This document shows, piece after piece, positions 28,986 to 36,935 of a stretch of 64,000 nt of DNA (within the stretch, counting starts at the first letter, position 1; each line of letters begins with the position of its first letter). The stretch comes from JACCZX01 sp963829995 (GTDB lineage Bacteria; Pseudomonadota; Gammaproteobacteria; Burkholderiales; Burkholderiaceae_F), in the NCBI GenBank assembly GCA_963829995.1, contig CAWHKW010000011.1:1-64000 (forward strand), in the 5' to 3' direction. Below the pieces are notes generated by a model. It was not told the DNA's origin. It made no database searches and saw nothing but the letters and a program-made list of their open reading frames with translations. A program made the position numbers and the translations under genes.

Positions 28986-30172
28986 CGCCGGCATCGCAGG
29001 CCAGCGGTAATCCCGTCGCGATTCTGGGAGGAGGCCCGGTCGGCCTGACACTGGCTTTGTTGCTTGCCAAACGCAGTGTTCCGAGCGTCGTGTTCGACGC
29101 GCGCAGCGTCGAGCAAGCGAGCGCCGATCGACGTTTGCTCGCGCTGTCTCTGGGTTCGCTGCAAACGCTCGGCTCGCTCGTTGCGCTGCCGAGTGACGCT
29201 CAAGCACCGATACGAGCCGTCATCGTTTCATCCGTGGGCCAGTTCGGCCGCGCGGTGATCGGCGAGCGCGATGTGGGCAGCGAAATTCTCGGGGGCACGA
29301 TTCGCTATGGCGACCTGATCACGGTGCTGTCCGCTGCCGTCGAAGTGAATGAATTCATCTCGATGCGTCGATCGCTGAAGGTGTTGTCGGTGCGGCAGTC
29401 GCCTTCCAGCGTGCAAATTGAATTGCAGGGACAGCCACCGTATACCGCGCCGTTGGCGCTCAGCGCAGAGGGGCTTGGCGCAGAGCCCATCGAGTCAGCG
29501 TCGCAGTCGGCGTTGGTGGCCGACCTCGAAGTCACCGGAATCGAACGCGGCAGCGCGTGCGAACGATTCACGCGCGACGGTCCCTTGGCATTGCTGCCAT
29601 TGCCGATGCCCATCGCATCGGGCGCGAAAGCCGGCGCAAACTCGGGTGCGCAGAAAATGGCGCTTGTCTGGTGCATGTCGAACGCTCAAGCCGATCGGCG
29701 CAGCGCTCTTACCGATAGCGCTTTGATCGATGAGCTCAGCACGCAGCTGGGGGAGCGCAAGCTGCGTGTCATTTCCCTGCACGCCCGGAATCGTTTTCCT
29801 CTGTACCAGCGCGCGCGGGAGGAATTGGTCGAACATCGAATCGCCTACTTGGGCAACGCGGCGCAAACGCTGCATCCGGTGGCCGGCCAGGGGCTCAATC
29901 TCGGGTTGCGCGATGGCGCCGTGCTTGCTGAACTGATCGGTGCCGACTACGCAGCCGGTAACGATCCGATGCCATCGTTGCACTCCTATGCACAGTCGCG
30001 CCGGGCCGACCGTGCCGCGATCGTGGCGCTCACTCGCACCGCGCCGGCGCTTTTTGCGACTCGCTTTGCACCCATAGCACTGGCGAGGTCGATCGGACTG
30101 ACCGCATTGGCTGTTGTGCCGAATTTGCGACGCGACTTCGCACGGCTGCTGATGTTCGGCGTACGCTTTTGA
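28982..30172 (+). CDS. UbiH/UbiF/VisC-family FAD monooxygenase
   Basis: Flavin-dependent aromatic hydroxylase family used for ubiquinone ring hydroxylation. The product is 396 residues. The N-terminal ADP-binding motif is AILGGGPVGLTLALLLAKR, and the FAD-binding region near the C-terminal third is GNAAQTLHPVAGQGLNLGLRDG. The ATG overlaps the murU stop. The middle region (about residues 110-230) is shorter and more divergent than in E. coli UbiH, so which ring position it acts on cannot be said. It is followed by a 126-base gap before dusB. Confidence 0.85.
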   Translation: MTPASQASGNPVAILGGGPVGLTLALLLAKRSVPSVVFDARSVEQASADRRLLALSLGSLQTLGSLVALPSDAQAPIRAVIVSSVGQFGRAVIGERDVGSEILGGTIRYGDLITVLSAAVEVNEFISMRRSLKVLSVRQSPSSVQIELQGQPPYTAPLALSAEGLGAEPIESASQSALVADLEVTGIERGSACERFTRDGPLALLPLPMPIASGAKAGANSGAQKMALVWCMSNAQADRRSALTDSALIDELSTQLGERKLRVISLHARNRFPLYQRAREELVEHRIAYLGNAAQTLHPVAGQGLNLGLRDGAVLAELIGADYAAGNDPMPSLHSYAQSRRADRAAIVALTRTAPALFATRFAPIALARSIGLTALAVVPNLRRDFARLLMFGVRF

Positions 30173-30190
30173 TGTAAGGAAGGCGACCGC

Positions 30191-30238
30191 ATGCAAAACG
30201 CAGCCAACAGCGGAAATCTGCTTAGCCGTCTTCGTTAA
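30191..30238 (+). other. Candidate short ORF with strong ribosome site
   Basis: A 15-codon ORF (MQNAANSGNLLSRLR) with AAGGAAGG eight bases before its ATG, sitting in the 126-base gap between the UbiH-type gene and dusB. Only the ribosome site and the clean stop support it. It could be a leader peptide for dusB-fis or chance. Confidence 0.2.
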
Positions 30239-30298
30239 TATCCGCGCTCCGCTTTCGTTCAACCTGCACGCTCACCTCCTGTCCTCCACCCGATCACG

Positions 30299-31300
30299 AT
30301 GAACATCGGCCCGTATCAGTTGCCCAACCGCGTTTTTGTCGCGCCGATGGCGGGCGTAACGGACCGGCCCTATCGGCGACTCTGCAAGGCCATGGGCGCG
30401 GGCTATGCGGTATCGGAAATGGCTGCATCGAATCCGCGCCTGTGGGCAAGCGAAAAGACCGCACGGCGCTTGAATCACGATGGAGAAAATGCGCCGGTAG
30501 CCGTCCAGCTGGCCGGCGCCGATGCGCAAATGCTGGCTGAAGCGGCGCGTTACAACGTCGATCGCGGCGCGCAGATCATCGATATCAACATGGGATGCCC
30601 GGCCAAGAAAGTGTGCAACGTTGCGTGCGGCTCGGCGTTGCTGAAGGATGTTGCGCAGGTGGCGCGCATTCTTGCGGCGGTCGTCGAGGCGGTCGATGTG
30701 CCGGTCACGTTGAAATACCGCACCGGGTGGGATGCGTCGAACCGCAACGCAGTCGAGATCGCGCGTTTGGCGCAGGCGAGCGGCATCGCCGCGCTGACGC
30801 TGCACGGGCGCACGCGCGCATGCGGATACGGCGGCCATGCCGAATATGAAACGATTCGCGCCGTCAAACGCGCGGTAACGATTCCCGTCATCGCCAACGG
30901 CGACGTCGATACGCCTGAGAAAGCGCGAGTCGTGCTTGCCGAAACCGGCGCCGACGCGGTGATGATCGGTCGCGCCGCGCAGGGGCGGCCGTGGATTTTT
31001 CGAGAAGCCGCGCACTACTTGGCGACCGGCTCTCATATGCCGCCGCCCAGAGTCGACGAAGTGCGCGCGTTGCTGCTCGATCATCTGGACGACCATTATT
31101 CGTTCTACGGCGACCTGGGCGTACGCACGGCGCGCAAGCACATCATCTGGTACACCAAGCAGCTCGATGGCGGCAAACAGTTTTGCGACCGCATGAATGC
31201 GCTCAACGATTGTGCGGAGCAGGCCAGCGCCGTCGATAGTTTCTTTGCTGCACTGGGCGAGCGATCGGAACGGCTCGTGTATAGCTCCACCTTGCACTAG
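30299..31300 (+). CDS. dusB: tRNA-dihydrouridine synthase B
   Basis: FMN enzyme reducing uridines in the tRNA D loop. The product is 333 residues. It opens NRVFVAPMAGVTDRPYRRL, the FMN-binding strand of Dus proteins. The catalytic cysteine is in NMGCPAKKVCN (Cys of GCPAKK), with KYRTGWD and LTLHGRTRACGY following. IPVIANGDVDTPEKA and DAVMIGRAAQGRPWIF form the phosphate-binding end of the barrel. The dusB-fis pair directly downstream is the conserved proteobacterial arrangement and supports the B subtype. Confidence 0.95.
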   Translation: MNIGPYQLPNRVFVAPMAGVTDRPYRRLCKAMGAGYAVSEMAASNPRLWASEKTARRLNHDGENAPVAVQLAGADAQMLAEAARYNVDRGAQIIDINMGCPAKKVCNVACGSALLKDVAQVARILAAVVEAVDVPVTLKYRTGWDASNRNAVEIARLAQASGIAALTLHGRTRACGYGGHAEYETIRAVKRAVTIPVIANGDVDTPEKARVVLAETGADAVMIGRAAQGRPWIFREAAHYLATGSHMPPPRVDEVRALLLDHLDDHYSFYGDLGVRTARKHIIWYTKQLDGGKQFCDRMNALNDCAEQASAVDSFFAALGERSERLVYSSTLH

Positions 31301-31310
31301 GGACGGATGG

Positions 31311-31667
31311 ATGGCGAAAGCATTGACTAAGTCAGCGGCGAGGCCCGCGGCGCGGCGAACGAATGGAACGTCAGGGACCTCGGCAGCGAGCGCGCGATTT
31401 GCTTATCCGACCAGCGAGCGCGTCAGCCGCGCGCGCAGCGGTGAAACGCTTGAACAATGCGTGCTGCGCAGCCTCGACCAATACTTTGCCGATCTCGACG
31501 GCTCGCGCCCGCATGCGCTGCTGGATATGGTCACCACGGCGGTCGAACGGCCGTTGCTGCAGTTCGCGATGACCCGGTGCGACGGTAACCAGTGCGCAGC
31601 TGCAGAATTGCTCGGAATCAATCGCAATACTTTGCGCAAGAAGCTGCAGCAATATCGATTGCTATGA
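31311..31667 (+). CDS. fis: Fis-family nucleoid-associated DNA-binding protein with N-terminal extension
   Basis: Nucleoid-associated transcription factor. The C-terminal 75 residues match Fis: LEQCVLRSLDQYFADLDG, LLDMVTTAVERPLLQFAM, and the helix-turn-helix NQCAAAELLGINRNTLRKKLQQY. The N-terminal 40 or so residues are rich in Ala, Arg, Ser and Thr (several basic residues) and lie outside the usual 75-100 residue Fis; they resemble a disordered basic tail. The ATG at 31311 follows dusB by ten bases, and the stop overlaps the purH ATG (ATGA). If the tail is real this Fis would be 118 residues; a start nearer the core would need a non-ATG codon. Confidence 0.9.
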   Translation: MAKALTKSAARPAARRTNGTSGTSAASARFAYPTSERVSRARSGETLEQCVLRSLDQYFADLDGSRPHALLDMVTTAVERPLLQFAMTRCDGNQCAAAELLGINRNTLRKKLQQYRLL

Positions 31668-33230
31668 GCCCGGCGAAACGCCGGTGGGCGCTGCTAAGCG
31701 TCTCCGACAAGACCGGTGTCGTCGAACTCGCGCAGCAGCTGTGCACCCTCGGATTTCAGGTTCTATCCACCGGCGGCACCGCGAAGCTCTTGAGTGAGCG
31801 CGGCGTCGAGGTCACCGAGGTGGCGCAGTACACCGGCTTTCCCGAGATGCTCGACGGCCGCGTAAAGACTCTCCATCCGAGAATTCACGCAGGCCTGCTC
31901 GCACGGCGGTCGGAGCCGGAACATGTGCGCGCGTTGACCGAGCAAGGGATCGATCCGATCGAAATTTTGGTCGTCAATTTGTATCCGTTCGAGCAAACCG
32001 TTGCACGCACCGATTGCATGTTCGACGACGCGATCGAGAACATCGACATCGGTGGTCCTGCGATGCTGCGTGCGGCGGCGAAAAATCATCAGAGCGTCGC
32101 AGTCGTCGTCGATCCTGCTGACTACGAGTTGGTGCTCGATCAGCTGCAAAATGCGAACGCTGTTGATTCAGAAACGCGTCTGGCGCTGGCGAAGAAGGTC
32201 TTTGCGCACACCGCCCACTACGACGGCGCGATCGCCAACTATCTGACTTCGCTGAGCGACGACGGAGCGCGCCAGACGTTCCCGGACGTCTTTTCCAGGC
32301 AGTGGCTGAAGGCGCAGCAGATGCGCTACGGCGAGAATCCGCACCAGCAGGCAGCGTTTTATCGTGAGCGAAACGTGGCACCCGGGCTGTTGGCGGGCTT
32401 CACGCAGCTGCAAGGCAAAGAGCTGTCGTACAACAACATCGCCGATGCCGACGCCGCATGGGAGTGCGTCCGCTCGTTCGATGAAACCGCGTGCGCGATC
32501 GTCAAGCACGCCAATCCGTGCGGTGTTGCGATCGCGCCGACTGCGGGCGCCGCGTACTCGAAAGCGCTGAAGACCGATCCGACGTCTGCGTTTGGCGGAG
32601 TCATCGCGTTCAACCGCGCGCTCGACGCGCAGGCTGCACAGTCGGTTTCGCGCCAGTTCGTCGAGGTCGTCATCGCGCCGGAGTTCAGCGCCGAAGCGCG
32701 CGCAGCGTTCGATGCCAAACCGAACGTGCGTTTGCTCACGGTGCCGGTCGGCGACGCTCACAATGACTTTGACTTCAAGCGCGTTGGTGGCGGCCTGCTG
32801 GTGCAAACCTCCGACGACCATTCGCTGCAAACGTCGGACTTGAAAATCGTGACTGCGCTAAAGCCGACCGCGCAACAGATGGACGACTTGATGTTTGCAT
32901 GGAAGGTAGCGAAGTTCGTCAAGTCAAACGCGATCGTGTTCGCGCGCGACGGGGCGACGCTCGGTGTCGGCGCGGGCCAAATGTCACGCGTGGACTCGGC
33001 GCGCATCGCGTCGATCAAGGCCGAAGCGGCGAAGCTAAGTCTCGCCGGCAGCGCAGCAGCGTCCGACGCGTTTTTCCCGTTTCGCGATGGGCTCGACGTG
33101 TTGATCGACGCCGGAGCTGCGTGCGTCATCCAGCCAGGCGGGAGCATGCGCGACGAAGAAGTAATCGCTGCGGCTGACGAGCGTGGTATCGCGATGGTGT
33201 TTACTGGCGATTCGGCATTTCCGTCATTAG
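31664..33230 (+). CDS. purH: Bifunctional AICAR formyltransferase/IMP cyclohydrolase, frame-disrupted at the last codons
   Basis: Catalyses the last two steps of IMP synthesis. The N-terminal MGS-like cyclohydrolase domain has LLSVSDKTGVVELA, STGGTAKLLSERG and GRVKTLHPRIHAGLLA. The formyltransferase domain has RYGENPHQQAAFY, AWECVRSFDETACAIVKHANPCG, DPTSAFGGVIAFN and QPGGSMRDEE. PurH normally ends VFTGxRHFRH. Here the reading frame goes VFTG then DSAFPS..., running 39 codons into the downstream repeat to 33346. Skipping one base at 33209 gives VFTGIRHFRH and TAG at 33230, the canonical end and length (521 residues). I therefore place the true stop at 33230. ATG overlaps the fis stop. Confidence 0.93.
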
Positions 33231-33235
33231 TCGTG

Positions 33236-33414
33236 CAGCAGCGGCTGGCGCAGCTGCGCCGCCTACGTCGTCGGGCACTAAAGTGCCAACCACTGCGGTA
33301 CTCACAACGCCGGCGCAAAAAAGGGCTAAAGCGCTTTTTTGCTTAACGGCCCCGGCGTTGCTCCGCTCCTCGGGCGACGACTCAAAGGCGGCGCAGCTGC
33401 GCCAGCCGCTGCTG
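33236..33414. repeat. Palindromic repeat module 1 (28-bp perfect arms around a conserved core)
   Basis: Arms 33236-33263 and 33387-33414 are perfect inverted repeats of 28 bp. Between them a core of about 115 bp (33264-33386) holds hairpin GGCAC-TAAA-GTGCC (33274-33287), a second hairpin with loop around GGCTAAAGC (33315-33342) and a stretch CTCCGCTCCTCGGGCGACG. The core is about 80% identical to the inverted core of module 2, with most differences inside stems. It occupies the space between purH and the opposite-strand gene at 33675; together with module 2 it fills the 440-base gene-free region here. Confidence 0.85.
33315..33342. terminator. Bidirectional rho-independent terminator after purH
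   Basis: A hairpin inside repeat module 1: GCAAAAAAG-GGC, loop TAAA, GCG-CTTTTTTGC, with one G-G mismatch. The A6/T6 tracts make it able to act on both strands. It lies about 85 bases after the corrected purH stop and could also end transcription arriving from the minus-strand genes. Confidence 0.65.
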
Positions 33415-33476
33415 TCGCGACACTGCCTCGCACGAGGTGTTTTTTCCTTCCCCCACACCAAGTGAGACTGTCTCAA

Positions 33477-33656
33477 GCGCAAGCGTTGGGCGGAGCTGAC
33501 CTGCCTTCGGGGCGTCGCCCGAGGAACGGAGCAGGCGCCGGGTAGTCGGCGAAACTGTGCTTTAGCCCAGTTTCGCCGCGGCGATTGCGAGTACCGCAGT
33601 GGTCGGCACTTCAGTGCCCGACGCCCAGGCAGGTCAGTTCCGCCCAACGCTTGCGC
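33477..33656. repeat. Palindromic repeat module 2 (29-bp arms, inverted copy of the core)
   Basis: Arms 33477-33505 and 33628-33656 are inverted repeats matching at 28 of 29 positions. The core between them is the reverse complement of the module 1 core: it has GGCAC-TTCA-GTGCC (33605-33618) and a perfect 10-bp stem hairpin GGCGAAACTG/CAGTTTCGCC (33548-33577). The arms differ from those of module 1 at about a third of positions, yet within each module they still pair. The module ends 19 bases before the stop of the minus-strand Bug gene. Confidence 0.85.
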
Positions 33657-33674
33657 GCCGCGACGCAAATCCCC

Positions 33675-34640
33675 TTACATCGACCCGCGCAACCCCAGCC
33701 GATCAATCGTCACCCGTTCCGCGTCCACCATCTGGCGAGCGTACTTCGTGTACTCCTCCGGACTCATGTAGATCACCGACTGATCGAAGCGATCCAGGAT
33801 CGCAAGCACTTTCGGATCTTCGAGCGTCTTGCGGAACGCGTCGTGCAATGTCTTGACCACCGCAGGATCCATTCCCGGCGGCCCGCCGATGCCGAACGGC
33901 GAGTCGGACACGGTGTCGTAGCCCAGCTCGGCCAGCGTCGGCACTTCGGGCCACTTCTTCGTGCGCTTCGAGCCGTACGTCACGAGTAGCCGCAGCTTGC
34001 CGCTTTCGACGTGCGGGGCCCAACCGGTCGAATCGCTGGCCGCCTGAACGTGGCCGCCAAGAATCGAGGTCATCAAGTCGGCGCTGCCCTTGAACGGCAC
34101 GTGTGTCAGCTTGATGCCGGCCTTTGCTGCGAACTCCTCCATTGCCAGATGCGGAGTAGTTCCAGTGCCGGTCGAGCCGTAGTCGATCTTGCCCGGATTT
34201 TTCTTCGCGTCTTCAACGAACTCTTGCAATGTCTTCCACGGCGCGCCGGCGGGCACGACGAGGCCGAACGTGTAGCCGGTCATGTTGATGATGTACGTGA
34301 AGTCGCGCAGCGCGTCGAGCTGCGGCGTCTTCTGCATATGGGGAATGCGAAACACGCTGATCGCGAGCTGCGTCAGCGTGTAACCGTCCGGCTTGGCGCT
34401 TTTCACTGCGATTGGCGCGACGGTGCCGCCGGCGCCGGGCTTGCTCTCGACGATAACCGACTGCCCCAACGTGCGCGATGCGGACTCAGCGAAGGCGCGC
34501 AGCACCTGGTCGGTCGGGCCGCCTGCCGGAAAAGCGCAGTACAGCGTGATCGGGCGCGAAGGAAAGGCTTGTGCGCGCAGCGCGGTCGACGGCAACGCCG
34601 CCAACGCCCCGCTTGCCACTAACAGGCTGCGTCGGTCCAT
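33675..34640 (-). CDS. Bug-family (TctC-type) periplasmic solute-binding receptor
   Basis: Secreted binding protein of the Bordetella uptake gene family, often but not always serving tripartite tricarboxylate (TTT) transporters. The product is 321 residues with a signal peptide ending ...PSTALRAQA (about 24), then FPSRPITLYCAFPAGGPTDQVLRAFAE, the family opening, followed by VESKPGAGGTVAP and the central HLAMEEFAAKAGIKLTHVPFKGSADLMTSILGGHV. A ribosome site AGGAG precedes the ATG. No tctA/tctB membrane genes are nearby, as is usual for orphan Bug receptors. Ligand unknown; carboxylates are typical. Confidence 0.9.
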   Translation of the reverse strand: MDRRSLLVASGALAALPSTALRAQAFPSRPITLYCAFPAGGPTDQVLRAFAESASRTLGQSVIVESKPGAGGTVAPIAVKSAKPDGYTLTQLAISVFRIPHMQKTPQLDALRDFTYIINMTGYTFGLVVPAGAPWKTLQEFVEDAKKNPGKIDYGSTGTGTTPHLAMEEFAAKAGIKLTHVPFKGSADLMTSILGGHVQAASDSTGWAPHVESGKLRLLVTYGSKRTKKWPEVPTLAELGYDTVSDSPFGIGGPPGMDPAVVKTLHDAFRKTLEDPKVLAILDRFDQSVIYMSPEEYTKYARQMVDAERVTIDRLGLRGSM

Positions 34641-34730
34641 AAATGTCTCCTGATAATTGTTATGCGAGCGAGTATAGGCACGGTTGCGGGAAATGAGTCC
34701 TCGGCAAGGCCTTCGCAGCGCAGGAGAAAG

Positions 34731-36428
34731 CTAACGCAGGGCGGTGGTCGTCGCTACTCGTCCTGCGCGGTCGTGCCACGCGGCGATTTGCACCTCCGAG
34801 CCTGCCTTCCCCTTAACGATCCAATCGACGTGCGCGCGATCAGCCGTCACCTTTTTGTTCGGCCAGAACGAAATGCCGGTATGCAGATAGGCCCACCCTT
34901 CGAGCTCACCCAATTCTTCGCGCGGCTTGCCTGAAAGCAGTTCGGCACCCTCCGGCAACTTGATTTCCGCCAACACCCCGCGCAGCAACTTCCGCTTCAA
35001 CGCCATCTTCGTCACGTAGGTCGGCAGCCAGCCGCTGTTTTGCACGATCAACCGGATGCGCCACGTGCTCTCGCCCGCGTCCGTGACTTCCACCTTGCCG
35101 AGTTCGAGCTTCGGCGATATCAGTGCTTGCCACAGCAGCCACTGCGGAAAGCGCGCGATTTCCTTCTCGCGTAGCGCCGGCGGCGGGTTCGCGAAGACGT
35201 GCATCCGGTTCCAGCCGCCGATCTCGACTTGCCCCAGCTGCGGGTGGTCAAACGGTTTCCAGTCGATGTGACCTTCGCTCGGCGCCACGCGCTTCGCCCA
35301 TTCGAAGACTTTCAAATCATCTTCAATCGGGTGATCGCGGAACCAGTGAATCCATTCCTTGTTCTCGATGCCGGCTTCTTTTTTCGGATTCCAGATCTCG
35401 ATCGTCCACATGAACATGCCGAGGTGCTCGTAGATCCAGTCGAAGGCGCCGCTGATGTGCTCGCCTGGCATGTATTGAAAGTCATGCCAGATCGATATCG
35501 CCGGATAGCCCGTCAGCTCTTCTCCCTTTTTGCCGATTGTCTGATACGTCCATAGATCTTCGGCTGGCAGCTGATCGTCCGGCGCGTGGCCGAAGGGCCG
35601 TAGTAGCACGCCGGAGAATGTATGGATGCTGGTGCCGCCGCAGATGTTCGGATGCGCGGTGAAAAATTCGACGATTGAACGCACTTCTGGCTCGGACGTC
35701 GGAAAGGGCCCGGCGCCGAGTTGTTCGAATTCCTGGCGCCAGTTGGACGGGAAGTTGCGATTCAGGTCGAGGCCTTGCGCGTTGCCGGTGACACCGGCCA
35801 CCGTGACGTTGACGCCGTCGAAGTTTTCGATACGTCCTTCGGCGAACACGCGAAAGTATTCACCGCCCGGAGCGTCGGTCGGCGCACGTCGCACCAGAAG
35901 GCTCGGCTGCTGCGGATGCTTCTTCCAAGGGCCGTTCGGATCGGCGACGCGCATCTGCAAGATCCGGCCGTCACCGTCGAGGTCTTCCGTGATCAACCCG
36001 TCGAGCGGATCTTCGTCGAACGGATAGCGCCGCGTCGAAGAGCGCACGTAGCGCGGGTTATCGCCCATCGCCCATTCGGCGCCGTCGGGGTTGATGCGCG
36101 GGCAAACGTAGAACGTGCGCGTATCGAGTGCGCGCGCGATGTCAGCATTGTTGCGGCGTTCTTTCATCAGCCAGTCGATGAAATACAAACACGCGCTGGA
36201 CGCCGTAAGTTCGATCGAATGAATGTTGCCGTCGACCCAGTAGGCGGGCTTGTCCTTCGCCGCCCCGGTTGCGCGCTGGGTCAGCGTCACGACTGGAATG
36301 GCTCGGCCTTCGTGGCTGGTGCCGATCGTTTCCAACGAAACGTAATCCGGATTCTCGTCGGCAAAGCCGCGCAAGAGATCCATCAATTCGTCGTAGCGAT
36401 AAAAGCGCGCGTAGTCGATGGTGGGCAT
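34731..36428 (-). CDS. M14-family zinc carboxypeptidase
   Basis: Predicted metallocarboxypeptidase of 565 residues from an ATG at 36428. The zinc motif HxxE is in VDGNIHSIELTAS, the third ligand His in GGTSIHTFSG, substrate arginines and asparagines in LDLNRNFPSNW, and the catalytic Glu in MFMWTIEIWNP. There is no signal peptide (MPTIDYARFYRYDELMDLL), so a cytoplasmic location is likely. The C-terminal 150 residues after the catalytic domain are extra and beta-rich (VEVTDAGESTWRIRLIVQNSGWLPTYV). It lies behind a Bug receptor on the same strand and divergent from dgkA. The substrate is not predictable; peptides or amidated amino acids are possible. Confidence 0.88.
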   Translation of the reverse strand: MPTIDYARFYRYDELMDLLRGFADENPDYVSLETIGTSHEGRAIPVVTLTQRATGAAKDKPAYWVDGNIHSIELTASSACLYFIDWLMKERRNNADIARALDTRTFYVCPRINPDGAEWAMGDNPRYVRSSTRRYPFDEDPLDGLITEDLDGDGRILQMRVADPNGPWKKHPQQPSLLVRRAPTDAPGGEYFRVFAEGRIENFDGVNVTVAGVTGNAQGLDLNRNFPSNWRQEFEQLGAGPFPTSEPEVRSIVEFFTAHPNICGGTSIHTFSGVLLRPFGHAPDDQLPAEDLWTYQTIGKKGEELTGYPAISIWHDFQYMPGEHISGAFDWIYEHLGMFMWTIEIWNPKKEAGIENKEWIHWFRDHPIEDDLKVFEWAKRVAPSEGHIDWKPFDHPQLGQVEIGGWNRMHVFANPPPALREKEIARFPQWLLWQALISPKLELGKVEVTDAGESTWRIRLIVQNSGWLPTYVTKMALKRKLLRGVLAEIKLPEGAELLSGKPREELGELEGWAYLHTGISFWPNKKVTADRAHVDWIVKGKAGSEVQIAAWHDRAGRVATTTALR

Positions 36429-36508
36429 GGAGCAGGCGAGGGGTGCGGGGCTGGCGATGATACTGGGCCGTGATCCTGTCTCCCGCGGCGGTCGTATCAT
36501 CCCGCGCC

Positions 36509-36925
36509 ATGACTGACCAATCCACGAGTCGCATCGTTCTTGACCGGGTTGCCGAAAAGCGCAAGCGCGGATTGCGCCGCGTGGTCGACGCGACGCATTA
36601 CTCACTCGACGGTCTACGCGCCGCATGGGCTGGCGAAGATGCGTTCCGGCAGGAGATCATGCTGGCGGCAGTACTGACCCCCGTCGCGCTGGTACTGCCG
36701 ATTGCGTTGGCGGAGAAGATCCTGCTGGTTGGCGTGTTGATTCTGGTGCTGATTGTGGAATTGCTCAACAGCGCCATCGAAGCAGCGGTTGACCGCGATA
36801 GCCTGGAGATCAACCCGCTCGGCAAGCGCGCGAAGGATGTCGGCAGCGCGGCGGTGATGCTCGCGCTGGTGCTCGCCGGCGGCACCTGGGTCGCAATCGT
36901 CGGCTGGTACTTCTTCCGGGCGTGA
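36509..36925 (+). CDS. dgkA: Diacylglycerol kinase
   Basis: Integral-membrane lipid kinase that recycles diacylglycerol to phosphatidic acid. The product is 138 residues, with three membrane helices. The family signature is ELLNSAIEAAVDR (catalytic Glu and Asn), and the N-terminal YSLDGLRAAWAGEDAFRQE matches the usual amphipathic start. The ATG at 36509 fits best. It is followed closely by purC (GTG 36936). Confidence 0.93.
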   Translation: MTDQSTSRIVLDRVAEKRKRGLRRVVDATHYSLDGLRAAWAGEDAFRQEIMLAAVLTPVALVLPIALAEKILLVGVLILVLIVELLNSAIEAAVDRDSLEINPLGKRAKDVGSAAVMLALVLAGGTWVAIVGWYFFRA

Positions 36926-36935
36926 GCAAGCTGAC

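Noticed and set aside
33209..33346. purH truncated by insertion of a repeat element that added a new tail
   Set aside because: A single skipped base restores the exact canonical PurH C-terminus and a stop before the repeat, so the element did not interrupt the gene.
33484..33648. Integron attC site, suggested by GTTGGGC and GCCCAAC in the module 2 arms
   Set aside because: The two boxes are in the opposite order to a real attC (RYYYAAC before GTTRRRY), and there is no integrase or cassette array nearby.
33201..33668. Minus-strand protein-coding ORF of 155 codons across the repeats
   Set aside because: It is made of the palindromic modules themselves and of antisense to purH, with the same peptide segment appearing twice because of the inverted copies.
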